A stretch of DNA of 64,000 nt from NCBI GenBank assembly GCA_951799445.1, contig OX637296.1, positions 16,740,001-16,804,000 of the forward strand, given 5' to 3'. Origin of the DNA: Pseudisothecium myosuroides. Taxonomy: Eukaryota > Streptophyta > Bryopsida > Hypnales > Lembophyllaceae. Position numbers and translations under genes: made by a program. Of this stretch, positions 23,776 through 36,735 are shown one piece after another (within the stretch, counting starts at the first letter, position 1; the number at the start of each line of letters is the position of its first letter). Under the pieces are notes generated by a model. That model was given only the letters and a program-made list of their open reading frames with translations. It was not told the origin of the DNA and searched no databases.

Positions 23776-24954
23776 GGATGAATGTTGACCGCATGGATGA
23801 AATGAACACTGACATTCGTCGGAAGGAACTGAGGCGTGGAGAATGGAGCCCACAGGTCTCGTTCTTCCCACTTTTCCTCGGGTTTCGCACTGCCGCGATG
23901 ATTCCCATCACGCTCGACAGCCCTGCCGTGGCCTGCGTCACTCTGCGATTTACGTTTCGGCGCAACCTGAAGATAAAACTAAAGAATAGAAAGAACGCAA
24001 TCGAGCAGTTGCGGGCACCGGCTATGGATTCGTGTGGTAGTGGCGTTGCCAGGAATTAAGATTAGTCGTGGTTTGGCAAGGTAGTTTTTCGTCTAGAGTG
24101 GAGCCGTCCGGCCGTGAAGCCGTCCGTGGAGCCGCGTCCGTGGCGAGGGATTCTTCAGGTGTGCATCTATATGTGCGAATAATTTGTCATTAATTTCGTG
24201 GATGCTTTGTGTCAGGACATTGTGCCTGTGGCTGTTGCTTTTCTTTTTCGGTCTTCTTGAGTGTGGTTATCGTGTTGTACAGAGTAATACTTTCTTTCGT
24301 GTGCCTTCTCTTGAGCTTCTCGTTCTTCTTTTTATATACGAATTCGTCGTGTGTTGAGGGATGTATGTCTTTTGAACCGAATGGATTATTTCTGCCCTTT
24401 CGTTGGCCTGCTTTCGCTGGATTTTCGAGTACATGCTTAGTTGTTGTTGTTTGCAATTCTCATTATGTGGAAATGATTTGTGGAGTTCACAATTGACTTG
24501 AAATTTTCCTTAAGCATTTGGAGTTCATTGATGTGGTGCGTGATTCCTCCATTTTTGTTAGAGAAGCACGTCATTGATTTCTGCCATTGTTTTCAATTTT
24601 GTAATTGAGCCTCCTTTTTTTTCGAGCCAGTGAACCATTGCTACTCGCAAGTTTTGGAATTAGATGAGTTAGCGATACAGCAATGGAGTGTTCTGTTATC
24701 CATGAGCTTTATTGTGTTTCTTTTTGAGTCTCTGATGAATTGAATTATGAATTGAAGACCAGTGAAGGTGTGTCATGCTCGCTCTTGAAATTCTTCACAC
24801 TTTCCACCATTAAAGCATCTGACATCGTTTGATTGATTGCTGCAGTTTTGCGAAGCAAGGTGCTTCATAATCTAGGACTGGATTTGATCCTGCACATCAA
24901 AAGTGTTGTGCAAACTGAGACACCAAATGTGAGGTTCAAGATAGTATATGAGCG
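23776..24954 (+). promoter_or_regulatory. 5' region of the JmjC gene: promoter, leader and 5'-UTR intron
   Basis: A donor (TTCAG|GTGTGC) at 24158/24159 and an acceptor (GCTGCAG) ending at 24845 define a likely 687-bp intron in the leader; translation starts at 24955. The interval 23776-24895 is present again, inverted, at 48085-49107. Both splice borders are kept in that copy. Before the donor, a degenerate repeat of GCCGTCCGTGGA occurs near 24105-24145. Frames seen in this interval on either strand are probably fortuitous. Confidence 0.6.
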
Positions 24955-27900
24955 ATGGAGCAAGCAAGAAGGTCCAAGAGGCAGAGAGTTACTGTGGACT
25001 ATTCGCGTTTAGACACATCTGGATTTGCAGATTGCATACGCGTGCAGCACAAGAAGCTTGCGAGAGCCGTTCTGAAGTTTGTAGGCCAGGTGCAGGAGGA
25101 GGAGTTCGCTGTGTCAACCGTTGCAGCTCCTGAGCTTGCTGCTCATGTGCATTCAACAGGATTTGGGAATCCTTGTGTTGTTCGTGCTTCGGATGATGCT
25201 CAAAGTACCCTTGGTATCAGGTATTTCGCAATCATCTGCTGTGTTTGATGCTTTCTCTCCATTCTCGACTTCTCTTGAATCTACTCTGAGTAGAAGGTCC
25301 ATGATTCTTCATTTTCAATTACGACTGCAGCGTAACCTTATGGTTTCATATTCACATTACTCTCATGTTTCTACTCATGCCTCATACGCACATAAAAATG
25401 GTTTCAGAGTGCCGGAGGGAGAACTAACAGTCGACCGGGTTGCTGAACTTGTTGGACGAAACCGACAAGTGAACACTATTGATGTGTCAACACAGGTTAT
25501 ACGCCTTTTTTGATTCAATCTATTGCGATTCTTGTCAGTTCAATACGATGTTCAAGAGAGAGGGGATTTTTTAAGTCCAGTTTTTGGTCTCACACAAGTC
25601 ACTGTACTACCTGCAAGCGCCAGATTTTAAGCATTTCAGGAAAGATGTATACCTGTGATTGAAAAATCTGAAAAGGTTTATTTATCAATACAGAAATGAT
25701 CTTTAGTTTTGGAAGAGATTGTTTCAGCTTACCGAGCATTTTGAATTTTTTTTCTATCTATGTCGCAGTCAGAAGGCCCCGTTTATACTATGGACGAATT
25801 GGCAGAGTATTTTGCGTCTCCGAGCCCCAGAAAGCCTCTTCTGAATGTAGTGTCGCTTGATCTGGCCAACACCAAACTTCATGACATGGTAATGTACTCA
25901 ACTTCATGCCACGGTAAACTCGATGACCGATCGGTTGACATGGCTTACTTCATGAACTATTGAGGTTTTCCTCTTTCCTTTTTATGCTGTTTAGAGGGTT
26001 GTCACTGCCGCACCGATATTTCCCCTATCCTCATTAGTATATAGAAACATGTTATTTTCTAAGAAAATCTTTGGACTTCATGCGGCTGGTTCAATTCACC
26101 CTGATGGTGTGCATGTTCTGGTTTTACGTTATTCTGTAGTATTTAGTTGAAGAAATGGGGGGTTTCTCCCTCAGATCAATGCATCTGGGATTTGAAGGCA
26201 CGGTACTGTCTGAATGCATGTTTAGACGTCTAACATTCAATCTTCATTGAACAGGTTAGTGCCCCCTCTTTGGTTCGAGAGCTTGACCTCGTGAACAAGG
26301 CTTGGCCCCCTACTGAGTCTCCAACCCCCATGGTAATGTTAAAATATGTCTTTCAGCCCTCGAGTGCATGTCAGGGCAGTAGGTGAGGACTGAAGTTTCT
26401 CATTTCCCAAGACGGTATCTTTGTATGGCTTGGGAAGTTTATATTGTAAGCTTTATGTTCTGAGGACTAACGCTCCTAGAGTTAACAAAATTTAGTTGCA
26501 ACTGATTTGTGTGCTGAATGCCCACATTGTTGTGATTTGATGTGTGTTCACATGCTTTATGTATGTGTTTTCAGGTACAATTGTATGCTTTATTGAGCGT
26601 TACGGATTGCTTCATGGACTTTCATGTTGACTTTGGAGGCTCTTCTGTGTGGTATCATGTTCTCAGGTCTGCAGTACTCCCTCTTCTTTCCTCTGGAGCA
26701 ATCAGTTCGCAGTTATCGACCCTTGCTCTAATGTTCTCTTTCAATATATTTAAGTTTTAATTCGGAATGTTTTCGCTGTGTTGTTTGCTTCTTAGTATTC
26801 TCCTCTTTTCTACTTGCAATGTTGTTGTTGATATTTATAATCTGAGCAATGTCGACGTTCTTGTGGGGATCAGCGGGAGTAAGGTATTTCTATTAGTTCC
26901 TCCAACTAAAGCCAACTTGATGACATTTGAAGAATGGTCATCATCCGACAGGCAGGCAAGAACATGTTTATCAGCTGATCATCATAAATTCTTCGGACCA
27001 TTGAAAAGTTTTTGCATCTTGAAATATTTGCCGTTGTGCCAGGAGACAACCTTTTATGATCTTATATAATTTCCTTGAATTTCTTGAAACAGCGTTTATG
27101 CATTGTAGCGACTCCCTTATCCCTCTGACCTCAGTTGCTTAGTTGTGATCTTCTATCCTTTCGTCGAGTCTGCCTACAGCTGGAAATTTGCAAGGGTTGA
27201 TTGCTGAGCTTTATTTAAATAACAATGCAGGGTAGCATTTTCTTTGCAGACAGAGCAACAGGGTGTCAAAAGCTGGAACTGAAAGCTGGAGACACTCTCA
27301 TGCTGTAAGCTACATTTTCTTGAAATGTTGTGTTATATCTGCTCTGCAGCTTTTATGTCATATTGCTGCTGTAAATGGATAGGCATATCTTATCAGACCA
27401 ATTTTTGGCTTATGTTCTCGAATACGATTATAATAAAGTTGATGATGGTTCGAGGTATTCTTACGAAATTAGCGGAACCACATCTCAGATGGCTTATCGA
27501 TTTCATCTGGTACCTGTGCAGGCCGGGGGGATGGCCTCATTGTGTGGTGACCCCAGAAGACTCTGTGGTGTTGGGCGGTAACTTCCTGACAGGCTACAAC
27601 CTGCCAATGCAACTCGACATATATCCACCTTAAATAGATTCGCGATGTATTTCTTGCATTGTTTGAGTTTACTCGACTCTGAAAATCACTAGCTATTCTA
27701 CTGGACCCCAGCCTATTTATGAAGGCTGACGAATTTAAAGACTAGTGGGAGAGAAAGGAGGTTTATTCTGGATTTTAGACGAATGCACGGTTTGATTGTC
27801 GTATTTCGTTTCATCGTCTTATTGTCATTTTCGTTACATCGTCTGTTCGACATGGATTGTACGTTTGTAAGCAAGAGGATGTTCCGAACCTTATACGTGT

Positions 27901-30015
27901 GTAGCACTTTCTCTTTGATATTCCTTGACTTTGTGAATTTATCACATGGCGAATGGAGGAGAGGTTGAAAGTTCGTTCAAAATTTCGGTTTCCTCTTTTT
28001 AAGCAGTTAATGTGGTGAGCACGAAACTTGTTTCTTTATTGAGACTTGAATTGAATTATCCTCTGCTCTTGTTGAGTGAAATAAAAAGCGTGGAATGCTG
28101 GATCTAGTTTCACTAAACTAAAACGCATGAGGCTTTACAGGCACACAGCTACTTATTATCTGGCGCGTTTGCAACCCACTGCGGAATTTCCTGTGGAGAA
28201 AACGCACTCTTTAGTGAGTAAATGGGAGAAGGAAGGACTTTTCAGGCTTTGTGCGTATCTTCAATCTTGGCTACAACAGGTCAGCGATTATGACGCCTCA
28301 GTGATCTTCGTAGGGTCCCCGAGGAAAGTTACCTTCATTTTTGTGCTCACGCTGCAGGAATCCTCTTTATGCGAGTCTTCCGTCTCTTTCTCCCCTCTTT
28401 GAACGAAAGGTGCTCTTTAAAATGTCTTAAATTTTTCGTGAGATTAGTTACCTTCATGAAACGCATCAGTCTCTCACTTCGGAATTATTGTACCACAGAT
28501 AAAGCAAGAATCAGATGCCTGAGGAAAACATGCCATTGTTTGTGCAGTCGAAAGATGGAACTGACTTAACAAGTAGACTTGAGAATTATACAAATGTGGT
28601 GAACGAATTGGAGAATATTTTGAAGGTAAGTAACTATCTGGCCTGGTTTATCCAAATGCTTGTTTGTTTTTTGTTTTTTTCCAGTTCTGATCCTTCTAAT
28701 TTATATCTTGAGAAGTTTTTCAAAATAGTAAGTCTTTGTATGAATTTCGAGACACGTGTACCGGGTGAAGTGTTCGAATGCATTCTACGATTTGTGCCTT
28801 GGCAGAACTTTGCTTGTATGCTGATAAATGCGCTTCTGATTTGCTTGTACAGAGGGAGGGGTTCGTTCGTTCAAATGTCGATCCTAAGGCAGCTGCCACA
28901 GTACGTCTCACGGTAAATGTCTGAAAATCTTCAAATGTCTCATCGGAACAGGGATAGATGTACTAGTTTTCCTCGTTCTTTCATGAATTTGGAGGCGAAT
29001 TCTACTGGCTAAATTTTAGCCTTTGGGGACTCCTACTTCTGAGTTTCAATTATTCGAGCTTCTTGTTTAGGCCATGATCAAGATGCAACTTGGTTCTTCT
29101 GTTAGTCATGGGTTAATCCATGTCAAGCGATGATAGTATTATCCGCTCATTAGGTTTTGAATTTGTCGTGTTTACTAAAAGTTTTATTTCTGGTATAAAC
29201 TTCGCAGTTCCGGTCGCTTTCAACTGAAATTCCAGACTCACAATGGCCAACCTTGGCAGAGGTATCTTATCTTGTTTCTAGCCGTCACATTCCCACTTCT
29301 TGGTTATGCATCCTAGATTCATGCACAGGGAATCGTATTTGAGCTTCATTTGCGGTGGATCATTACAATCTCCAGAGGCACTCACTCCTGGTTGATCTTA
29401 TCGTTGAAGACATTTTTTAAGGACGTTGTGCTCCTATAGTGCAAGCAATGTTTGTGGAGGTTGAATGTTACAGCAGAATTTCTCTCTGAAATCTCAGCGT
29501 GGATCTTAGTGTAATGTGAACTGGAGTGAAGACGATTATAGATCGGGTTCTATTTGCTGAGGATTGTTTATTTTGAGAATATGTGCAGGATGAGGATTCT
29601 GACGCAGAGATAGCACCAGAGGATACAGATGATGATGAGATTGACCCTTCAGACGAAGATGACACGGACTTTCAAGTAGACGTGATTACATCTCCGTGGT
29701 CAAAACGACAGCGAACACCTGCTACAAAGAAATTGGTAATCAGAGTTTGTTTCATGAGTAATCTGACAGGGCCTGTCCTCCTCGCCCATTCATCATTTTG
29801 CAAAGCTGACATTTGTATCTTTCATGTTTATGCAGGAGAGAAAGCCAAACGCTGTGAAGCGTTCTGTTGTTTTTGCGTTACCCAAGGTACCTCCTACATC
29901 CACGACGATTACCAAATCCAACAGTTCTGTCCGAGCCAGATTGTTGAAGAAGTGTGGACTCGACCCTCGAATACCGCTGCCATCGCCAAAAGCCAGGCCG
30001 AAGGAAGACCGCTAA
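24955..30015 (+). CDS. KDM2/KDM7-like JmjC histone lysine demethylase
   Basis: Proposed exons: 24955-25220, 25408-25495, 25769-25888, 26255-26332, 26575-26666, 26874-26955, 27231-27304, 27522-27620, 28141-28279, 28548-28625, 28853-28912, 29208-29261, 29589-29735, 29836-30015. All phases join (518 residues). The JmjC core is intact. [16 protein letters not shown] carries Fe(II) ligands His201 and Asp203, with Thr194 before it for 2-oxoglutarate. [15 protein letters not shown] carries Lys218, and [14 protein letters not shown] the third Fe ligand His273. [14 protein letters not shown] follows. These motifs are those of JHDM1/KDM2 and PHF8/KDM7, which demethylate H3K36 or H3K9/K27 methyl-lysine in the nucleus. 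No PHD, CxxC, F-box or LRR module is seen. The N-terminus is basic (RRSKRQR). The tail has an acidic run (29590-29670) and a basic end. Intron 6 appears to be GC-AG. The exon 8/9 junction (donor ATATCC at 27621) is uncertain; otherwise the frame stops at 27633. Confidence 0.85.
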
Positions 30016-31287
30016 TTTCAGACGCTTAAACAGGTAATTAATTTAGAGTTCTGATGATCATTGAATTCAATCTCGTGGGAAATATTACATCAATTTTATT
30101 TGGTTGATTACTTACATTAGTTTGGTCCCATACCTAGCAGGCCCCAGAGAAGATTTCAGCAATGTGTGCCGTGTTCAAATTTCCTGCTCTGGATTTGAAG
30201 TTAGCGAAGACTGTATAAAAGTGGTCGGAGCTCTATGGTGGAATGGTTTGACAAATTATGGCTTCCTCATGTACCGCAAGAAAACTCACAGGGATGTTAT
30301 GTGAGCTCCCTTGGGGATGGATGAAGTGTAGATGAAAGGTTACAGAATAGGAGTGCCACGCAAATTCAGACACAGAATATATGATGATGCATAAGCCATC
30401 TCATGCAAATACCAAGGTTTTTTAAAACCTAGTCATCATCAGCTTTTCTCACCTACCTATTATCTACTCGATCTGACACCTTGAGGGTGACCCGGAGGTC
30501 ATTGTTGAGTTTGAGATCTATGGAGGGGGTTTACGGTCAATCTAGTCAGGTGGATGGTAGTGGCTATCATTCAGAGGCTCGTTTGATGATGAAGTATATT
30601 TAATTATTTAGTGTAGTTAGTGTAACACTTATGCTTATCCCATCTGTTGAATTGTGCTACCTGTGAATAGGGGTTTCCAAGCATTGTGAACTTCAAGGTT
30701 CATCGCTCGTTTCATTTAACTTCAGTTAACACAAATGGAAAGGTTGAACTTGGTCATTCATTGCACTGTAGAGATTTCCACCATTTCTTATCGCCACTGA
30801 AACGGAGGTGCTTTTCTTTTTTCTTGCTCAGCACAACAAATGGTGTGGAGTGGCAGATACAAGCAAAGCTGATAACATATTTCAATATCCATCCATTACC
30901 TTAAATTAGGCTATTTGTTTTGTTTTGTTCGTTTGTTACGTTGAGATCTCTTGGACTGTGAGTCCTCCGGTTGCGTTCTTGATAGCGTCGGAAAGCTCTT
31001 GGCGAGGAGGGGTGCATGGGCTTTGTTTTGTGGCATTTGGACCTATGGAGTGAAAGTTATTTGAATTTCAAAGTTTTTATGAATTAAAAAAATAAAAAAT
31101 TACTTTTGTTTTTTATTTTGGTTGTGGCAACAGCACAGGATATACTAGTCACCTTGAAAACAGAGTGATGTACCCTTATAATTAGAATTTGGAAAACTTA
31201 GCATACTCTAATTCTTAGCTAGAGTAAATGTTCCTATGAGCAAAAAGACAAGGACAAGGGAAGAGGTAGAATATTTGCCAAGGTAAG
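30016..31287. other. 3' flank of the JmjC gene; no further gene supported
   Basis: The first few hundred bases likely hold the 3' untranslated region. A longer frame at 30104-30304 has no recognisable family and no support. Confidence 0.35.
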
Positions 31288-31618
31288 TACAATAAAACCT
31301 CTATAAGTCAATACTCTATAAGCCAATAAACCTCTCTAACATAATAATGTTTGGCGGTCCTGGCTTGGAGAATATAATAAGTGGTAGCGCAATAGGGAAA
31401 GAGCTGTCTTGATATTGTTCTTACCATGTGTGTTTTGAGATTGAGAAGTGTCCTCCAACAACCTACCCATAAAATCCAACGTGCATCTTAGACAATATCA
31501 TTTATGTAAAGACGGCAAATTTTTGAATGCTCAAACCCTCTCTAAATCAATAAACCTCTCTATTGTAATAATATTGGCAAGTGTTTTGGACCTATTACTT
31601 TAGAGAGGTTCTAGTGTA
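31288..31618. mobile_element. Emigrant/pogo-like MITE with TA target duplication
   Basis: The left end CAATAAAACCTCTATAAG after TA, and the right end CTTTAGAGAGGTTCTAGTG before TA, are inverted partners. The AACCTCTATAA terminus resembles Emigrant-type MITEs mobilised by pogo-like (Tc1/mariner) transposases. Internal copies of ATCAATAAACCTCTCTA near 31547 add sub-terminal repeats. 331 bp, no coding sequence. Confidence 0.6.
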
Positions 31619-32203
31619 TAGTGTGTACTTTGTATCCTTTGAATACATTGTGACAAACTCACTCACTTGTAGCATTGTGAAATTAAATCACTTGTGAAAT
31701 AATTGATAATCTACCCCCTCTACATATTTATATTTTTTGAGAAGTTGTTCTTACTGCAATCAATATGGAATATTGACATAGTACACATATCTATATGTCA
31801 TTAGTATTTTGTACATGTACTTTGACATAGTACACATATTCCGTATCCCATATCAATACTCGAATCTATACATCGTACCATATTAATATTCTATATACAA
31901 TATCCATATGTATTTTGTATTAATATAAGATAATCATGTTAGTATAAACATTCATATCAATTTTTTTTGGTTTTTGAAGATTGATGGCTAGAGAAGGGGT
32001 TTCAAATTTTTCTACTTCTAGATCAACGACTGAGGTTCAAAGATGCAAAGGTTTTCTAAAAAAAATTTAACCAACAGCTAGGATTTTTTGATTTTTTTTA
32101 ATCTTCCCCTTCTAGATTGACGGCTGTGAATTTTTGATGAGTGGGGAAGGACCAAGCATAGTAATTGATTTGGAAGGACAAAATGAGAAATTCTCGATCA
32201 AGA
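31619..32203. other. AT-rich intergenic DNA; no gene supported
   Basis: Low-complexity AT-rich sequence. ACACATAT/CATATC-type short repeats occur at 31780-31910. Confidence 0.3.
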
Positions 32204-32374
32204 TACTAGAAAAAACCCACGTTGGTCTAAACAAAAAATGTGGGCTGAAATTTGTTGAGAACCATGTTTCCAACGCTGGAATCCCAGAATTTTGTGTTAG
32301 AAACATGGTTCTCAACAAATTTCAACCCACATTTTTTGTTTAGACCAACGCGACTACGCAAGTTTCTTCTAGTG
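32204..32374. mobile_element. CACTA-like fold-back element
   Basis: The right end TTTCTTCTAGTG (ending 32374) and the left end TACTAGAAAAAAC (first base mutated) bound a hairpin. Its arms share GTTGGTCTAAACAAAAAATG and GAGAACCATGTTTC. The two opposite-strand frames here are simply the hairpin arms. Confidence 0.65.
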
Positions 32375-32581
32375 AGAAGATTGTGCGCATCTTTCCATTA
32401 CTTTGTAAAGGGATTGATCATTGCACATAATTAGACTTACATGTATACAAACATTGCAAATCAAGGATTACTAATCATATATTGTGCCATAGTAAGTAGC
32501 CACAACAGCAGCATTGGTCCCTACTAGGGCTTTCTTTTCATTTTTTAAGAAGTGCCAAAGTAGCCATTTAAAATGTTATAG

Positions 32582-33153
32582 TGGTGCCTCGGGGGGGTCA
32601 CTTAGAGTGTCCATTAGAAAACACGTGCGAACAAAACTTTGGACCCCCTATATTATATCCTAAAATTTAAATAAAATGAAATAAAAAAATATGATTAGAT
32701 TTTCCTACTTCAAAAGTTTATATTTTGAATTATTGATATTTTTATTTGTTAATGATAATTAGTTACAAATTTTTGAAGTAATTAGATACACTGTACAACT
32801 GAAAAATAACTTTCACACCCCTATATTATATCCTAAAAAATTGTCTAAAAATGAACAAAAAATTCCTAAAAATAGCTCTCTATTGAAAGTTCATTTTGAG
32901 TTGAGTATTGATGCAATGGTCATCTAAATGTGATCTCTATAAATATTTGAGTTGAAAAACATGCCGTTTTAGGCCATTTTCAACCTCTTGTACAAATCAT
33001 TTCAACTATTATTTTAGTTTGAAATTTTGGCAATAGAAACCTATAGTCATTATTAAGCAACCCTCAAAATTTTAAGTTGAAATTATAGTTCATTAGAAAC
33101 CACTTGTTCGCACGTGGTTTGTAGTAAAATACTAGGTGCCCCCCCTGAGAGTG
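32582..33153. mobile_element. MITE with GGTGCC-type inverted ends, copy 1
   Basis: The ends are inverted: a G-run terminus near 32582-32600 and its complement near 33134-33153, and CACGTGCGAACAA near 32622 with TTCGCACGTGG near 33107. The interior aligns by eye with 36158-36735 (TGATATTTTTATTTGTTAATGATAATTAGTTACAAA and similar stretches). No coding sequence. Confidence 0.6.
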
Positions 33154-33643
33154 GTGCACCAAATTTCAACATTCATCTATATATTGGATAGAAAATATCA
33201 CATTAGCACATATCACATGTCTATAATATGGTTTTCATCAAGAATTTGGCGATTTCATCCAAGATTGTTTTTAATTTGAAGTTTTTTTGACAATTTCATC
33301 CAAGTTTTTTGGCATTTTTTTTGGCATTTTTTAGCCAAATTATTTTTTTTTGGTGCAATCTGGCATCAGAAAGCCAAAAAAAAAAGCCTTGGTCCCTACT
33401 TGCATCCAAAATCATATGAATGATTTCTTGAATGACTGAAAATGACTTCAAAATGATTGAATAAAGACTTAAAAATCACTAAAAGTGATACCACGTCAAC
33501 TAAGCAACCATCCGTACCTTATTCCATGACAGACAATGGCTAGCTACCACATCAATGATGCCCAATCACTAATCACATCCAGCTCAATAAACACGTAAGC
33601 AGCGGCACATCAGATGCACATTGCCACCTCAACGGGGTCCAAT

Positions 33644-34404
33644 CACTAGAAGAACCCCGTGTTTTTTTTAATGTTGAAAATTTGCTTCTGGCTGATGTGA
33701 TTGATGTCAACATTGATGTTCAAAAAATCCTGTCAAAGTTGATAGTGTAAAAACATCCCCCATGACATATGCATCTAATGTCGACAGATTCATTGGTTTT
33801 GCACTCAAGGAAATCATGCCACGTGGCTGTCAGGTTTGCGCCACGTAAGCACTACATGGGCGAGGAGACCCTTTGTTGGAATTTTTTTCATCCAACCAGT
33901 CTATGACTTAGCGGCAGGAAAAGTGACATGGAAACTTGTAAGGATGATGTGGCATGCCTAGTTAGTACACTTTTATGCCATCTTATAATTTTTATATTGT
34001 TTTTTGAGATGTCATCTTAGATGTTTAGACATTTTTTGAGACATCAATAGGTGTATACCCTACCCATAAGGCAAGGTTGGCAAAAAATAATATTTAGAAG
34101 AAAGTAAAAAAAAATTAACAAGAAAAATTGGCAAAATCAACAAGACTTAAAGAGAGTCTACCATCTACCATCAGTACTACGTTTTTTGGATGTTCAAAAA
34201 AACATCACTATATTTGAGTTCATGTCAAATAAAATATAAATATCAATGATAGCATCAACGTGTTTTGACAATAATTTACTAGTGCGCTTTGTGACATCCA
34301 TGGAAATCTACCTTCTCGGGCCATCAACACTTTGACATCTTGATGTCTACTAAAACATTGCATCTCCAAGGTTTGACATTAAAAAAAACGGTTTTCTTCT
34401 AGTG
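33644..34404. mobile_element. CACTA-like non-autonomous element
   Basis: CACTAGAAGAA at 33644 and TTCTTCTAGTG ending at 34404 are inverted partners, and similarity continues for about 30 bases (TTTTTTTTAATG). The 761-bp interior has no transposase. Flanking triplets AAT and AGT do not match, so the target duplication has decayed or is absent. Confidence 0.65.
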
Positions 34405-36157
34405 AGTCACCCTTCATGTCCATCTCAATAGACAAGTGTTCCCAAGTCCATGTCAACAGCCTTGTTACCATGACAAGCTAACAAACTTCTACATCAACAA
34501 ACGGATGAGAAAGAATACATGATTCACTTATTTGTAATTATTTGTCCTAAATTACTATGAGCAAAATTGGGCTCTAGTCATTTTGCACTCATAAGTGTCC
34601 TAAATGACTAATTATGTAGTTATAAATGCCAGTCATTGATCTATACTCTTTTTTTATTAGTGTCGTTTTAAAACTCAAACAACCACTCTAGTGCTTATTT
34701 ATCCTCCAAACAAACCTTAAATGAAGCATATGTTTTGTCCTCCAATACCTTCACCTTGCTGTAGAATTTGGGAATAGCAAAATCATTGTCCATCGTCTAT
34801 ATTTTCACTTGGATTGCCATGAGTTTCTAAACTCTAAACCAATCCCTAGCCCACCTAAAAGTCATAAGTAAACTTTATTGAATTCAAGTACAAATTATTA
34901 ATTCAAATGAGGTTGTTCAAAACATGCAATGGCTAATAAGGAGAAAAGACTATTTGTCCCCAAAAGGCCTCAAAGTAATTGAATGTTGTGCTGTAACTTT
35001 TCGGTCTTGGCAAGAACAAATTTGCCAAAATCTAATACCTAATTGTGTCACCCACAAATACACCTTAAATAGAACTGAAAATCAAATTACTACATCTAAG
35101 GACACATACTAAACTTCTAGAGTGTGAAATCCTAAACTTGAAACCACTTTAAGAATGCCAAATTGCTTCCAACGTACAAACACATCCAACATCTGGAAAA
35201 AAAAGGGTAAATGGCACTCCACAAAATGGACAAGTTCAAAAGAATCAAAATCCTAACTCTTGCTTTAAATGACAAGGATTTCATTCAATGAAATCCAATT
35301 GAAGGATTGGCCCGATCGAGCTCTGATCCAGTTGTACAAAATGTGTTACACTAAATACAATATATAGGATCCAAATCTTTGGTCTTTGTACTAGATCTCC
35401 TACATAAAATAGTGAAATTCAAATGCCTTAACAATTAGGTTGCCTTATATCCCAAAAGTTACTCTACAAGTCATCAAAGTCAACAAATATTTCTCCAAGT
35501 ACTTCCATTTTTACACATGGAGGTTCATGAGTCCCAATTACAACAATAACTAATTCAAAAGTAATGCATTGGCTTGTATAGCAATAAATATTTATATAGT
35601 GTAAAATGTCAAGAAATTAGTGAAGGACAACCTAATTTCACTATTTTGTATAGAAATAACAATATTTGAATGTTTATTCCTTTTCTTGTAATAAAAAACA
35701 TCCAAGACCACAAAGCTTTGAATCCATACCTCCTAATTCAAATGCTTGAGCTTCCAATCATCCAATTCTTTAACATTCCATCAAGAATCAAAGTCCAAGT
35801 TAAAACCAGCCCGTGCGAAAAGACAATAGTAGGTCCATAGGTCTAATCAAATATAGGAGAATTCAAACCTCGAATCAGTTGTGGGAAAGGCCAAGTGAAC
35901 TATCAATCAGAAAAAACACCAAGAGCACACAATAAACATCTAAATTGTCTTTTCAAGAGTCCAGCTCAGAGCCATTCTAAAAATAGACTTTCAATGTCCA
36001 GCTCAAAACATAAGAAATACAACAACAATGCACATGATAATTTAAGAAGTGGATGGATATCAACTCAATTTGAGGAACAAATGTTTGTTACTTCAATTTC
36101 AAATCACCAAAAAACCAGGTACAATGCAGAAAAAATAGAGCACATGACATGGACTCA
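34405..36157. other. AT-rich intergenic DNA; no gene supported
   Basis: Only short, composition-driven frames are present, including 101 codons at 35895-36200 that overlap the next MITE. I see no domain or splice pattern. Confidence 0.3.
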
Positions 36158-36735
36158 GGTGGGGCACTCTATGCATCTATATAAACCATGTGCGGTGTAG
36201 ATTTTGGATCCCCTATTTACTTTTTAAAATTTAGTTTAAATAAAACTAAAACAAAAAATTGAATAAATTTTTCTACTTTGAAAGTTTATATTTTAAATAT
36301 TGATATTTTTGTTTTTTGATAATAATTAGTTACAAAGTTTTGAAGAAAAAAGATATAGTACTTTACAACTGAGAATAATTTTTGAACCTCTATTTAGTTT
36401 TTAAAAAATTATCTAAAAATGAACAAAGAAATTCTAAAAACAACTATCTATTGAAAGTTCATTTTTTTCAAATATTGATACAATGGTCATCAAAATATAT
36501 TCTCTATAAATGTTTGAGTTGAAACACATGCCATTTCAGTTCATTTTTCACCTATTCTAGAAGTCATTTCATATGTTATATGAGTTGGAGATTTTGGGTA
36601 ATATAAATCTATAGTCATCATTATTCAAAGTTCAAAATTATAGGTTGAAATTATAGTTCATTAAAAAGTAAATAGGAGGTCAAAAAATCACTTTGCCGCA
36701 TGTGGTACACAAAATCCCTATAGAATGTCCCACCC
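36158..36735. mobile_element. MITE with GGTGGG-type inverted ends, copy 2
   Basis: GGTGGGGCACTCTATGC near 36158 is inverted at the right end (GAATGTCCCACCC, ending 36735). CCATGTGCGG and CCGCATGTGG pair just inside. The interior matches the element at 32582. Confidence 0.6.

Noticed and set aside
24209..24496. Hydrophobic, membrane-like plus-strand frame in the JmjC leader
   Set aside because: The T-rich sequence of the putative 5'-UTR intron gives Phe/Leu/Ser-rich translation. It lies between a good donor and acceptor.
32134..32434. Overlapping frames on both strands with similar translations
   Set aside because: They are the two arms of the CACTA-like hairpin at 32204-32374.
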